Shown here piece after piece: positions 10,541-23,400 of a DNA stretch of 64,000 nucleotides. The translations under genes were made by a program, and so were the position numbers. Under the pieces are notes generated by a model. The model had not been told where the DNA came from. It was given only the letters and a program-made list of their open reading frames with translations, and ran no database searches. Origin of the DNA: Keithomyces neogunnii (Eukaryota; Ascomycota; Sordariomycetes; Hypocreales; Clavicipitaceae). The stretch's first letter is position 1; the number at the start of each line of letters is the position of its first letter. The DNA lies in the NCBI GenBank assembly GCA_020975405.1, contig JAIOWQ010000003.1, forward strand, positions 1,741,001-1,805,000. The letters run 5' to 3'.

Positions 10541-11470
10541 TCACCATTTGACGATCCTCTGGGGGAAGAATTCATCAATCAAGTCCATGTAGTACGGCTT
10601 GAGCTCTTCGACAGAGGGGACATCGTCGCTCTTGCTGTACAGGTCATACGGGTTGAAAGCCTGCACAGCCTTGAGCATGGCGTGATCCTTCTTACACATG
10701 AGCTCACTGTAGGCACCCTCTCTATGCCAAGGGTAGAATGAGTGATAACGAATCATTGCGAGGGCCTCATCGGGCAGAGTCGATTGGTCTTTGACCACAT
10801 GATACAGATATTCGTCGTGGCCCCAGCTGAGCATGATATTGTCGAGACCACACCCGGGTGTGTAAATGCCGAACTTGGTGCTATACACGGGGTCCTTGGT
10901 ATCGGGGTTGGCTTTAAACGTCTCGGGCAGAATGATGCGCCTGTCGAAAGCGCAACCGACAGGAAACGTGTCTCCGACAACGTCCCATTGGCCTTGAGTC
11001 TCGAGCTCGGGGAAGAAGAGCATCAGTTTTCCCAAGTCGTGAATTAAACCAGTCAACTGCATCCAACGGGGCTTGCCATCGCGACGAATAGCCTCGGCGG
11101 ACTGAAGCAGATGCTCAATCTGAGAGAGTGTGGTATCAGGGTCCGACTCGTCGACCAGAGTGTTGAGCTTCTCGATGGCCTGCCAGACCGTCATTTCTGG
11201 TCGCATCCGTGAAGCGCTATTGAAGCGATTGCGAGCAGCCAGATTGTAAGCCACCGTCTGCTTCTCATGTTGCTCTCTGTAAAAGTTCTTGACTCGATCA
11301 CAGGCATCCTCGTACTGACGGAACTGGGTCTTGTCCTTTCCTGCATCAAATTTGGCCTCCGAGTCGTACTTGATGCAGTTTACATCATCGATGGCATCCG
11401 AAAGGCTGTCAAGTACCTGACCGGCACCGTAAGCCGCAGAAGTGTACTCAAGAATTGCTGAGGGGGCCAT
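10541..11470 (-). CDS. myo-inositol oxygenase
   Basis: A single exon encodes 309 residues of a myo-inositol oxygenase (MIOX), a cytosolic non-heme di-iron enzyme that cleaves myo-inositol with O2 to D-glucuronate. The HD-domain iron ligands known from the mouse and human enzyme can be placed: His120 (in IEHLLQSAEAIR), His144-Asp145 (GLIHDLGK), His218 (SWGHDEY), His243 (IRYHSFYPWH) and Asp276 (FNPYDLY). Length and motif spacing match the family (about 285-310). The product would feed the fungal uronate pathway and so permit growth on inositol. Neighbours are not pathway genes, so no cluster is implied. Confidence 0.95.
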   Translation of the reverse strand: MAPSAILEYTSAAYGAGQVLDSLSDAIDDVNCIKYDSEAKFDAGKDKTQFRQYEDACDRVKNFYREQHEKQTVAYNLAARNRFNSASRMRPEMTVWQAIEKLNTLVDESDPDTTLSQIEHLLQSAEAIRRDGKPRWMQLTGLIHDLGKLMLFFPELETQGQWDVVGDTFPVGCAFDRRIILPETFKANPDTKDPVYSTKFGIYTPGCGLDNIMLSWGHDEYLYHVVKDQSTLPDEALAMIRYHSFYPWHREGAYSELMCKKDHAMLKAVQAFNPYDLYSKSDDVPSVEELKPYYMDLIDEFFPQRIVKW

Positions 11471-14224
11471 TGCAGTTTGTGTTTATACGTGAATAATTCA
11501 AGCGAGTCGAAGCGGGATGCTTCTGCGAGCTATGATGGCGTATGGGTTCGACGATTGTGCTCAGGGTATCAGTCCAGCTTCTTCACTCGGGTTTCATTTC
11601 TGCTAGTTTAATACCAGATCTTTACGAACGACCGATCAGATGAAAGAATGTTTCCCTCACAGTGAGTGCGAGGCGTCAAATGGAAAGCGAGGCGTAGGGG
11701 AGAGCTGTTGAGATCATGGGAAGATGTGCCATCCTTAAGTATGCAGCAGGAAGTCCTCAGGAGTCAGGACTAACCACGGCCGCTCGCCCTCTGACCTACA
11801 CATGTCCATTGTCAGCAAACACCTTGGTTTTACGTGACGTAGTCTTCTTGTGCGCCTTTCCGAATATATTTCTTGTCTCTTGCATATTCTACGGAGCTCA
11901 ATGCCGGCTTGTTCAATGCGTTGGGGGAAATGGGGAAGAGTGGAGAGTTGTCCGGCGAGTCCTTCCAAGTTGAGGCTACAGACACTCGCCAGCGGTTTCC
12001 ATTTTCAGGTATAAGGTGCCAATTCTTAGCGCCAGAAACAGACCCCCTGGTACCGGTGATGGTATCTGTGCTCCACCACATGCAGACATGTTTTGTGCTC
12101 CAAGCCTCTAACCACCGGCGGGTATTGCCCGAATTGGCGGCTTCGCATATGAACCCTCTGTCAGCCAGTGACAATTCGCATTGCATGGGTTCCTAGCACC
12201 TAGCTTTGGACGTCGAATGGCAGAGCTCTCCGCTTGGCCACAGAGTTGGCTTGAAGGGCCACGTGCAGTCTAGTGCCACCATAGATGATTGAGAATTTCA
12301 GACTACTACAGACACCTTGATTCTCCATGGTACTAGTTTGCACCGTCCATCAAGCTTAGCGGCCGAGCCCTATGCTATAAAAAGGCATATGCGTCAATGC
12401 AGACTCTTTTTTTTCTTTTCACATCGAAGGAATGTTGCCAGCCATTAGTCTAGATCATACAAGAGCTGTTAGACTACATGGGTCAGCCAGCCAGCTGTGC
12501 AAATATACTGACGGTATCTCTCATGTCCCACCTCGAAAGCCGGCACATGGCTGACAGCGTACTTGAACATTCACCCCTCAACTTGTCAAGAACTTGGTTA
12601 GCATCACCGTGTGGTGATAAGTTCGCCCGGTACTTTATCTATCCATCTAGTCTTGAGAGTCCTGGTCTGTTATGAAAGACTCCGCGTTCAACCAGGCCTA
12701 ATATTCTTTACACAGTCTCAGCGGCCGTGTTGGAACACGCCCGGTTTGTTGGGTCCAAACACATACACAAACCAACCTGTATTGTCGTTGTTATTGCGGA
12801 GCTAAGTTCGATATCAAATCCCTGGTATATCAAGGTGGCGTTTGTGCTTGGAAATACTATACGAGGAAGGCCGCTCTGTTTGTTTCATATTGGATAACCT
12901 CCTCCGTCCATGGGATCCTCGCATATTCCAACGGCATTTTACATCATATCATGACAAATGAGAACTTTTCAGTCTGTTGTGTTATAAATAGAAGGATTGG
13001 GTGTGGCTCGAAAAGAGGATTAAATGCCGGATTTCCTTTACGCTGAGGCATTCCGCCAATCCATGTGCCGCCTTATATATGAGCTGTGAAAACAGCCTTG
13101 GTAACGTCCTCATCTGCGGTGCCTTATATCTTGTTGATCAGGCCATGGTTGGATGGCATTGCTGTACTTGGTGTGAACACCAGGAAACTTCCAAGGAATA
13201 TCGTGTCAAACATTTTGCCAATCAAAGTAATAATATTCGACTGAGTGTTTAGCTAACGAAGAAACTTACACGTATTTTTTTTTTTTTAAATTTCCGTTCC
13301 AGTTAGAGTATTGTTTCCAATCAACGCTGGTCTTTGGGAAAGGTTGTCCATGGGGAATTTGTTCTGCGCTCTGATATGGAGGCTCGGGCCAGGCTTCGTC
13401 AACTGTATTTTGAGGCAGGAATCCTTCTCATCTAATTTGTCAACATCACAGCCAACTGCTACCTCTTGGTGGTGGCAGTTCGTGGACACATTTATACTAG
13501 TAGGGCTGAGCATTGTGTCATGCTCCATCTCGTCCATTGGGTCAGTTAACTGGGCTTTCTTTTTGCCGAAAAGTCTCTGCTAGCAGTTGCCATCCCATAT
13601 TTACGGCCCGTGGTGTCGCCTAACATGATACTAGGGCTTTTCCTGGAAAGGCAGGATGGACTCAGCTCTAGTGCCATTTGCATGGTTGAGAGGAAATGAG
13701 AGACGAAGCAATCTCCACGAGAAAATACCTTGAACATGAATCAACGAGACAACTTGTACATGCATGCGGGATTCTTTCGCTTCTCCTTCTACAGCGCATC
13801 TGTCGCGATGGGGAATTTAGTGGAGGAGAAGGGAGCATACGAATTTGTGATATATGAAGAAGAAAGGAGCGTTAGAGAAGCTGGAACTTGCCTTGTTTAT
13901 ATAGAGATGACAAACGCTGGGGAAATCCTTCAGCTGTTTGGAAATAGGCAACAATCCGGTTCACTGTCTTACTTGCATGGATGAAAAGACAACTATCTGG
14001 AAAAGGATTGCTTCGTCAGATATTTTGATAAGTGAATAGAACGGGCCCTTCTAGCATGCTGAGTACGGTTCTCGATATAACCACGAAAAATATGCGATTC
14101 CCTAATCGCAACTCAAATTTGCAACATGGGTGCCAGAATCATGTCGATTTATGCATTAACAGCCGCAAGACCGCAGTTCATGGGCTCATATTCTACTCCT
14201 GCGATGCTGAGACATTGAATGCCT
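11471..14224. other. Gene-poor stretch, 2.75 kb
   Basis: The first few hundred bases are the promoter side of the inositol oxygenase gene. Beyond that I find only short open frames (90 codons or fewer) on both strands with no family signature and frequent stops. A TATA-like TATAAAAAGG at about 12376 is followed by a pyrimidine run and an ATG at 12432, but the frame closes after about 40 codons. A T-run lies near 13277. The sequence looks like decayed DNA next to the relics at 14.2-16.3 kb. Confidence 0.5.
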
Positions 14225-15096
14225 TCATTGCAAGCTCAGCTTCTCTAAACCAGACATTTCCCTCGCATCTTCAGAACAGTCTACCAAACATTGAAGCTCC
14301 TTGATGACACCATTGAAGACAGCCGTTGCAAGCTGATCATCTGCAAGGTGTCGTTTTGTCACCCCAAAGGTGCATTTACAGCAACTTTGGGTGATCTCAT
14401 GCAGTCTCTTCCCACCCGACATTTGGACATCTCTCTGCCAAGTGCAGCGTTAAAGTTGGTAAACGGTGTCTGTTGGTTATTGGGACCACACAAATCTTTC
14501 CACTAAGATTTCGACTCGATGATTTCCGCAACCAGAGCTCCATGATCGAAACCCCGAGCGAGAGAAGGGCATTGCCGTGGTCTTCATCGGCGTTGAGCAA
14601 TACTGGCTGTCGCTGGAGTCCCTTATTCGTCGAGACAACTTCAAAAAGGGATTCCGGGTCACGACGAGGCCATCGTTGCGCTGAAAGAAGTAAACATCTG
14701 CTTTACACAAGGTCGTAGGCATCCACGGGGTCAGTTGCAACTCCATCAGAGCATACGCCAGGGTTAATGCCACCAACATTCGCTCGCTACGGGATATTTC
14801 CAGTGGAATGTCCTTCTCGGAACGAAAGTCGGTGATGTCGAGGTTGAAGATCGCTCCCAAGCTGACAATTTTTGTAAATTCACTCGAGGCTAGAGAGAGG
14901 GACGGCAATATTTGAAACCGGTGCCGTTAGCCCTTTTCATCGGACAAGTTGCCAAGGCATGTCTCGTTTCCATAACTGTGTAGGCGATGGCACAAATCTG
15001 TGATTTGGACCTCTTTTTTAACTTGGCTTGGATTTGATGCCGTCGACCCGATTCGATGAGTGCGTAGTGGGTGTTGGTACTGCAGAGAATAGCCAT
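14225..15096 (-). pseudogene. DUF7580-type fungal protein relic, frameshifted and N-truncated
   Basis: Read on the minus strand, three frames in order recall the C-terminal half of the large fungal DUF7580 family, often found near HET or prion-like defence genes. From 15096: QICAIAYTVMETRHAL. From about 14908 in a second frame: SERMLVALTLAYALMELQLT followed by PWMPTTLCKADVYFF, matching the family's run ending in TPWL..W...DI.F. From about 14610 in a third frame: LNADEDHGNALLSLGVSIME-LW, matching the LGI.L.ELW motif. From 14422: LHEITQSCCKCTF with TAVFNGVI, matching the AI..C..C.F and VY..V motifs. No GT..AG intron joins the second and third frames, which meet at a TTTTT run, so indels explain them better. 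The N-terminal half is missing. Assignment is from memory of the family pattern. Confidence 0.5.
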
Positions 15097-15584
15097 AGTA
15101 TCTGAATCACTGTAAATTGTTGATTCCTCAGCATTCTTTCGTCTGAGGGTCTATTTTTGGCAGCCATCAGCGGATGGCTGCCATGGTGGTATCAGTCGTG
15201 CACCATACATCCTTTGCATGAATCAGAGTGCAAGGCTTGGCCTAAAGACGCTGGCGCAAGGGGAAAGCAACGCGGAGGGGCCTTGAACCTGTCTCAGGGT
15301 CTGTTGGGTTTGGGTTAGTACGGTCGGTCAGTAGTAGTTTGTAGGCATGCTCATTCTTGCATGAGCATGTGACACTGGCTACAGGTAAATGGCTCTATAC
15401 ATCATCCACTGGCTCTCAGCGCTTACGTCTCGTGCAACAGGACCATGCAAATATAGTCCGGTCTCGGACAGAGGAGACTCGTCGAGAACCTCTTGGAAAC
15501 GAGCATCATGTTGAACAACCGGTTAGAAATACACGCAGTATCGAGTCTCCCACACTGCCGGTTGTCGTTCATGGGCTATGCGCC
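15097..15584. other. Intergenic between two relics
   Basis: The 488 bp between the DUF7580-like relic (minus) and the ankyrin relic (plus) contain an open frame from 15357 that runs into the ankyrin segment but has no ATG until 15585. An upstream exon of the ankyrin gene could lie here; none is clear. Confidence 0.45.
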
Positions 15585-16323
15585 ATGATTACAAATGATG
15601 ACCCGGTCTCGCTGTACAAGACCCTTCAAGATCTCCATGAATCCCGACCAGTGATACTATCGAGACTGATCAAACTGACGAATTACAATGGCCTTGGCCT
15701 ATTGATGGTGGCATCTCAACAGGGATATGAGGGAGTAGTACAACTGCTCTTGGGCGCTGGAGCAGACCCGAACCTGCCTGGCTATGATGGGAATACGGCA
15801 CTTGACTGTTGCAGTGATTCCGGAAACAGGCGCTGATCCAGAGCTAAGGTCTCAGCATGACTGGACTCCCTTGATGCACGCAGCCTATCGCGGGGATGTT
15901 GACGTCGTCGATTTACTGATAAGCCACGGAGCGTCGTTTGAGGAAATTTCTGCTCGAGACGCGACGGTGATGCTTCTTGCTGCCGCCAAAGGCTCGTTGG
16001 GGGTCGTCGAGAGACTGCTGGAGGCCGGTTGTGCCCCCGAGTCAGAATGGTCAAAGATACAGGGCGAGGATGCCGCCTTTGGGCTCAGTGACAAACTGAA
16101 ACAACAGCACCGGATCGAGCGAGTATACAAAGTCGGATGGACTCCGCTGATGGCGGCGTGTCAGATTAGCAGCTTCGAGATAGTCAAGAGGCTGCTTGAT
16201 GCTGGGGCAAATCCACACCCCAAGAGTCCCATGTTCAAAACAGCCTTGGAAATCGCCAAAGAGAACGGAAGAGTTGAAATTGAAAACTACATTGAACAGA
16301 GGTTGGAAATCAAGTCAGATTGA
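15585..16323 (+). pseudogene. Ankyrin-repeat protein, probably a frameshifted relic
   Basis: The first in-frame ATG is at 15585. Reading gives an ankyrin repeat (MVASQQGYEGVVQLLLGAGADPN), then a new repeat starts (GYDGNTALDCC) and stops at 15836. A +1 frame takes over at once with GADPELRSQHDWTPLMHAAY and continues through three more ankyrin repeats to a stop at 16323. Between the frames about 20 residues of one repeat are missing and no intron of workable size fits, so a small deletion with frame change is the simplest reading. Ankyrin repeats bind proteins; many fungal ankyrin genes are poorly conserved accessory genes. It might still be expressed as two shorter products, or the break might be an assembly error. 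Confidence 0.55.
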
Positions 16324-17020
16324 GTTAGAGAGCAACATCCCTTTTGTCAGACAAGCCGTCCCGTGCTTGGTCGAAGAAGATTTGATGGAGGCAATCATCT
16401 TGTTTAAGTCCTATCGGTGACTGGACGGACAACTCAATGAACAATAGCTGCTGCCTTGCAGGAAGCGGTTGCAACCTCGGCCATAAACGTTTAGTGTTAT
16501 GGCACAAACTGTGACGAGGTTCAGGAGGAATAACACGTGACAAACATAATATAATTTTTGGGGGGGGGGGGTTGGTCCTTTATATATGACGATAGCTAGT
16601 ACTGAAAGCAGTAATATATGGATATGAATTATTCAAGGATAGCCAAGTTTAAGCCTAGGGTTAAAAACAGGCATTATAATGAATAGTACAGCGCTTTGGT
16701 ATTGGAGCGTTATGAGGGAGACAGTGGCAAGGGAGGCCTTTCCTTTGGCGAAGGTTACGGCTAAGGTTCGGGCGAGTTCAAATTTCGAGCACAGTAACCA
16801 GTCGGTCCCACCTTAGGTCCTCGACGCGCCCGTGTCTGCGCTTCCTGGCATCTCAATCCAGATTCATGCCGACGCGCAGCGCAATCTTCAACTGCGTGTG
16901 TATGCCCGGGCCCCGTGGCCACTTCACCGCACCGACGTAACCTTGACTGTTACCATCTCTCTCAAACTTGCTGTCCTTTGCCCCTTTGTTGCCGCAGGCC
17001 CAACTGCATCTCCCGTTGCC
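16324..17020. other. Intergenic upstream of DNM1
   Basis: This holds the 3' flank of the ankyrin relic and the DNM1 promoter. A 12-base G run sits at 16560-16571. I see no gene. Confidence 0.6.
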
Positions 17021-19619
17021 ATGGCTGCGCTGGGCGAGGACCTGCTCAGCACTGTCAACAAGCTGCAGGATTTGGTCTTCAACACCATCGGCAGCGACTC
17101 TCTCGATCTCCCGCAAATTGTAAGCCCCCCTTTCTTTCTCTGGGGACGACGGCCCTGTATTCCCACTAATAACTTTTTCTAGGTCGTCGTTGGCTCGCAG
17201 TCTGCTGGCAAATCGTCCGTACTAGAAAACATCGTCGGCCGAGACTTTCTACCCAGGGGAAGCGGCATCGTCACTCGCCGGCCCCTGATTCTGCAGCTCA
17301 TCAACGTCCCAGATGACGATAGTGCGCCTGACCCAACCTACGACCCTTATAGATCGCCGGCAACTGCTCGCCGATCCGAATGGGCCGAGTTTCATCATAT
17401 TCCCAACCGACGTTTCAACGACTTTTCCGATGTCAAGCGCGAAATTGAGAACGAAACCGCAAGAGTCGCCGGCAGCAACAAGGGCATTAATAGACAGCCC
17501 ATAAATCTCAAAATCTACTCTCCTCACGTCCTTAATCTGACCCTGGTTGATCTACCAGGCCTGACAAAGGTATGACTGGGAAATGCCTTGTGTCGAGTGC
17601 TCCGAGTCAACAACATGTCCTGTCTAACACCTTCATCTTCCGGCTCTAGGTCCCAATCGGCGACCAACCCACCGACATTGAGAAGCAAACGAGAAATCTA
17701 ATCTCTGAATACATCGCCAAGCCCAACAGTCTTATCCTGGCCGTGTCGCCCGCCAATGTCGACATTGTCAATTCGGAGGCTCTGAAACTTGCCCGACATG
17801 TCGATGCCCTTGGCAGAAGGACCATTGGTGTCCTTACCAAGCTGGACTTGATGGACCACGGCACAAATGCTCTCGATATCCTGTCCGGTCGTGTGTACCC
17901 CTTGAAGCTCGGATTTATTGGTGTCGTGAACCGGTCACAACAGGACATCCAGGGCAACAAACCCATGGAGGAGGCCCTGCAGGCGGAGATGGACTTCTTC
18001 AAGCACCATCCAGCCTACCGTAACATCTCCAACCGATGCGGCACACAGTTTTTGGCCAAGACGCTAAACTCCACCCTCATGTCGCACATTCGGGAGCGCT
18101 TGCCCGATATCAAGGCTCGCCTGAATACACTCATGGGCCAGACTCAACAAGAGCTCGCCAGCTACGGCGACATGGCCTTTAGTGGCAAGGAGCATCGCGG
18201 GTCGCTCATCTTGCAGCAAATGACGCGCTTTGCGACGTCTTTTATATCTTCCATCGATGGCACGTCAACAGAAATTTCCACAAAGGAGCTGTGTGGCGGC
18301 GCTCGTATTTACTACATCTTCAACTCGGTTTTTGGCAGCTCGCTCGAGTCTATTGACCCAACATCCAACCTTACGGCCCTGGATATCCGCACTGCTATCC
18401 GAAACTCGACCGGTCCTCGACCGAGTTTGTTTGTTCCCGAGATGGCTTTCGATTTACTGGTTAAGCCTCAGATCAAACTTCTGGAAATCCCTAGTCAGCG
18501 CTGCGTCGAACTTGTCTATGAAGAGCTAATCAAGATTTGCCACACTTGTGGATCGACCGAACTCTCCCGGTATCCTAGACTGCAGGCCAAGTTGATTGAA
18601 ACTGTGTCAGATTTGCTCCGTGAGAGACTTGGCCCTGCCTCGTCCTACGTTGAATCTCTCATCTCTATACAGAGGGCGTACATCAACACCAACCACCCCA
18701 ACTTTCTTGGTGCTGCCGCTGCCATGAACAATGTCGTCAGCGCAAAGCAAGAACGTGAACGAAAGCGGTTGATCCAGGAAGAGCGCGAGCGTCGAGAGAA
18801 GCGCCGCCTCAAGGAACTTGGTGCTAATGGTGAGCCAACCGAGGATGGCGAGGACGGCAGCATCATGGACAGGGCTGAGAGCGGCCGCAAACACAATTCC
18901 AAATCCGGCCGCAGCTTGTCGCCAGCTGTCCATGATAATGCCCATGGCAGCCTCGCTGCAGCTGTCAATGGTGTTCGATCAAGCTCTCCGTCGCGGCTCA
19001 ACGGCCAAGGCCTGGGAGGTGCCAGAGATACGTTCTTGAACTACTTCTTCGGCAAAGACGGGGCCAGCCTGCAGAGCACTCTGCCCGGCAGCGCAGCAAA
19101 CGCTGCCCGATATATCAACCACTCTGCTGAACCAAGTATATCTCAATCGATTCGTCGAGAAGACAGGGTCGCCTTGCGACCTGCCACGTCTCATGCGGAT
19201 GACTATGATCCCACAGGACGAAGCTACGGCCTTGCCTCACACCTTGTAAGTTTTGTGATTCTTTTGCTACTATTAAAGCTGTTTGCTAAGACGGTCAATT
19301 TTGTCAGGGTGAATCAAATGAACCCGCCATGACTGACCGCGAGGTCATGGAGACTGAGCTTATCCGAGCTCTCATTTCATCCTATTTCAATATTGTCCGA
19401 GAATCTATTGCCGACCAAGTACCCAAGGCCATCATGCACCTCTTGGTCAATCACTCCAAAGACGTTGTCCAAAACCGTCTTGTCAGCGCATTGTACAAGG
19501 AGGACTTATTTGAGGAGCTCCTGTACGAGGATGACGGCGTTAAGAAGGAGCGCGAGAAGTGCGAGAAGCTCCTTTCAACATACAGAGAGGCGGCCAAGAT
19601 TATTGGCGAGGTTTTATAA
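17021..19619 (+). CDS. dnm1: Dnm1/Drp1-type dynamin GTPase (mitochondrial and peroxisomal fission)
   Basis: Four exons (17021-17119, 17183-17569, 17650-19245, 19308-19619) encode 797 residues. Dynamin-related Dnm1 assembles on outer mitochondrial and peroxisomal membranes and constricts them using GTP. Seen in the sequence: G1 P-loop GSQSAGKSS near residues 37-45, split from the start by an intron; FLPRGSGIVTRRPLILQL (G2/G3 approach); DLPGLTK at the end of exon 2; TKLD at 225-228; the middle/stalk domain; a charged coil (QERERKRLIQEERERREK) and a Ser-rich insert in the B-insert position; and a C-terminal GTPase effector domain from ETELIRALISSYFNIVRESI to the end. There is no PH domain. Exon 1 wording (LLSTVNKLQDLVFNTIGSDS) and the long insert favour Dnm1 over Vps1. 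Confidence 0.94.
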
Positions 19620-20467
19620 ACGAGGAGATGAACACGCCCGTTCGGCTCCGTTTATTACCACTCCCACCCCCTCAAAGATGACACCACATCTTTGAGATTG
19701 TCTTGCTCCGTGTCTTCTCTCGACATGACGGAGAAGGGCATCACAACATCGGACAAAAGTTTTGGCTACGGAGGCGTCTTTTATATATATATATTTGCAT
19801 GTGCTCAGCGTGGATTAGAGCATAGATGAAGAAGTGGGAGAGGACAGGGTGGCGCCGTACAACTAAGAACGGGTTGGTGCATGCATCCAATGTTGTATTA
19901 TACCTCGAATGTCGCCGCTCAGCCGTTGTTCCTCTGTAAACTTTGCTACTTTTATGTACACCATGATGAAGAAGGGAAGGATTTCTGCGCGAAATATGGC
20001 TCGGAATGGGGTTGGTGCGATGGAAGGTACACTTACAGCAGGCCATGCTACTGGGAACCTTTTTTTTTAAATGTTTTTTTCATGTGCGAAAATAACGAGG
20101 GATGGGGGGGAGGCGGATGGTATGACATGTCCCCCCTTTCATTTTTCTATGTAACTACAACTTTCCGCTCGACCTTGTTGTCACGTCTTCTCTCTATACG
20201 ATATCGAAGGACATACATGTACTGCTACGTTTGAACTGGTGTCCCTGGCATATTTGACACGAGACTGTAGCCTCAATTGTGATTCGATCATGTGTTGTGC
20301 TAAACTGGTTATGATGCAGTCCTTGAACCGCGCAAATACGCATGTGGCTAGCTGGTTTGCTGGCGCCCTTCACCATCTAAAGCCACGGGTATAATAATAT
20401 TAAAAGCAAAGCAAGCCATTTCCTTGAGAAGCAAATATATCCCACCATGCATGTATGTACAGTAGTT
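19620..20467. other. Convergent intergenic
   Basis: This is the shared 3' flank of DNM1 (plus) and the F-box gene (minus). It contains a (TA)n run near 19780-19796 and T-rich tracts near 20060. No gene seen. Confidence 0.6.
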
Positions 20468-23400
20468 CTAGAGAGCTGCATGTACTCTTCGTCCGCCGTG
20501 TGAGAGTCGGGCATCGCCACCGGCAGGATGCCAAGCACCATATTCCTCGTAACTGGAGACCGGCGTGGCGCCATGCGCTGTGTGCACATGCGAGTCAATA
20601 CCATGGTTGAGGTGCTCCGTCCCGCTGGAAGCTGCATAGGACTGGCCGTGGTTCTTGTAATACACCTCTCTCGGCGGGCTGCTTTGAATTCTACCAGCAT
20701 CAGTGCCGCGTAGCTCTGCCATCTGATACGATTCGACCGGATGGCCATGATATGAGCGATGTACTGGGTGCGTTGGTCCGAGGTCTTGACGGTGCTTTCT
20801 TTTATGGTCGAGGCCCCAGTTACTGCTCCGGGTTACCCCGTAAGAACCATCTGTTGGCAGGCCTGTTTGGGCCAACTTTGAACATTTCTGCTCGTAGCCA
20901 CGGCTTGTGGAGTGGTCCTGATCTTCCTGGCGTGCGGGTACTGGGGTATCATATCGCGAATATGGGGTAGACGATTCCCGTTGTCCGTGCCCAAGTATAC
21001 GGCTGGGTAGCGTGCTCGGCTTATCAACAAATTCAAACCCGTCGAGTTCGAGAGAAGGAGCGGTTGAACGCTCATTGCTGCCTCCGAAGTCCTCCCTCGC
21101 CCTTGTCAATGTCTGGTGCCACGCCTTGGTTGGCCTATAATCGACAGAAAAGCCACATGTGCCATCTTTGATCACGGCATCGTGGCCACGATATGGCGTC
21201 TCAAACGCCCAAGGTAGGGCCTCGGAAACGGCGTCCAATGCTTCTTTATCTGTACCTATGTCGGCACGTAACGTCAGAGTTGACACTGTGGGAAGCCAAA
21301 TCATATCCACGCGCCAGTCAAGTGGTTTGCCCACTGGCGTCGTTGCATTCTCGCTATGACACATCTTGAAATGTGCCAAGAGCTTGGCTAGCGAGTAAGT
21401 TGGTCTCTTGAAGCTCAGAGGAGAACTCAACCGACAGGCCTTGCATGATAGACCAGCAACATGGCCGAGTTGATTACTGGCTTCAGGGGTTTGTAGCGCC
21501 TCGATGAACAATTCCAGCGGAGCTGTCTGGGAAAACGTTTGTTGGAATCCTTTCGCTACATGATGGACAACGACGCGAAGTTTGACGGCATCATCTAAAT
21601 CTTTCACATTGGCCATCTTCTGCCAGGTTTGTCTCGTCACATTGACGACATATTCCAGTTGGACTAGAGTTTGAGTGGTTGGAGCCCTCACTGAATCTTT
21701 CTGTCCGCGATTCTCTAGGCACTGCCCATTTTCCGTGCTCCACGAAGAGCCATTGGCATCATACCTGCAGTAGGGTTCCACTGGTGGAAGACGAAGCTCG
21801 TATGGAGACAGGCTGGGGTATGGCAGATGGTGGCTGGAAGATTCAGAGACCGCGGAGTTGATCAGTCTTCGATTCAACCCAGAGCCTCTATCCTCTATTT
21901 TGGATTGTTCTGTTGCTTGGTGGACATGATATGGTACAGCTGGGTGTCCAGGAACTGGAGGGACATGGCTGTGTTCGGCCATCTTCTTGCTCCTATTCTT
22001 CTTCTTCTTCTTCTTCTTTGGCTGATTATTGAGGTGGTTGGGTGGGTTGGGCTTGAAAATCGATTTCTCTGGCCATTCCGCTCCCCAATACACAACACTG
22101 TTGCCCGAGCTTAAAGCTTTGGTATGTTTGGCCGCATAATGTTGCACCACATCCTGCAATCCGTACAACTTTGTAGATCCTAGGCAGCCATTGCAAAGAA
22201 AGATGTCGTTGCGATGCTGGTGGGTGTACGGCTCAATCTTTACCTCAAAAACCCACTTCAGATTCTCCAAAGTGAGCCTCTGAATCCACGGTCCTCCAGA
22301 GGGGTCAATAGCGAGCTTGGTACCGTATTTTGCAACCCCGTCATAAAACTTCTTTCGGACATAAAGCAGAACGTCTGCAACAAACTGAGGGACGTTCTCC
22401 TTGGTCACCTTGTGGCCTCCACTCCATCCATGAAGGATGGCCTCGTCAGCAAATCGGGCAATCTGACCACGCAAAGGGCCCTGAGCCTGATTCCAGTCCT
22501 CACCCGTCACCTTGAGGTGTTTCGCCGTCGCAACTGGAACAGCAGGTCGGCATTGAGCTTGGTTGGCTTGGATGGGGGCCGTTGTTGCCACGGAGCCTGG
22601 GCTTAATTTCATTATGCCAACTTTGCAATTTTCGTGGTTGACATCCGTTGTTGTTGATCTCGGCCGAGTCAATCCGTTGGTTGTTATGGCCAGGGCTGTA
22701 GGATTTGCCGCAACAGTAGTCGCCAAATCTTGGCCATTGAGAAAAGACTGTGTGTACACTCCAGAATCTGATCTGCGCATTTCCTCTACGCCACCGGCGA
22801 AATACCATCTTTCCCATCGACCAGCATCCGCCAAAGAGCGCTTGCCCTGAGGCCCAAGCCCCTTGATCCATTCTTCTGCAGCGGCTGGTCCGAAACGTTT
22901 GACATCTTCGAAACTGGCTTTCATTGTCTGAATCTGATCATCCCAAAAAACTTTTACTGGCTGGGCTTGTAGCGGATTTCCAGAGGTCAATACATGGGGT
23001 GGCACAACATGACTCTCTTGAGTAAGAAACACCATTGGAAGTCCAGGAAGCAGGGCGGATGGCATCAACGAGTGCAAGAGGAGGTCAATTTCCTGTAGCA
23101 TACATGGTAAGATGATCTGCTCGCTCACATCCAAGTAGGCAAGAGACTCACCTTGACGCTCTTCTCAATGAGACATAGACCACATGACACGATAAAGAAG
23201 GGAAAGATGGGCGAGACACCTTGAACACCTGGTCCTCGCTTCCACGGGTTCTCCGAGTTGTCAGTGGCAACCTGCGTACGGAGTTTGCAAAACTCGCAAA
23301 CCCGGGTGCAGCAGATACGCCACATTTCCAGCTCTGATCTGCATTCCAGAGGCGCTGGCATACGTGGCCAGAACAAGCGTCGTGATGCCTGCCATATGGC

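Noticed and set aside
12370..12560. TATA box, pyrimidine run and ATG suggesting a short gene
   Set aside because: The frame closes after about 40 codons and no intron rescues it.
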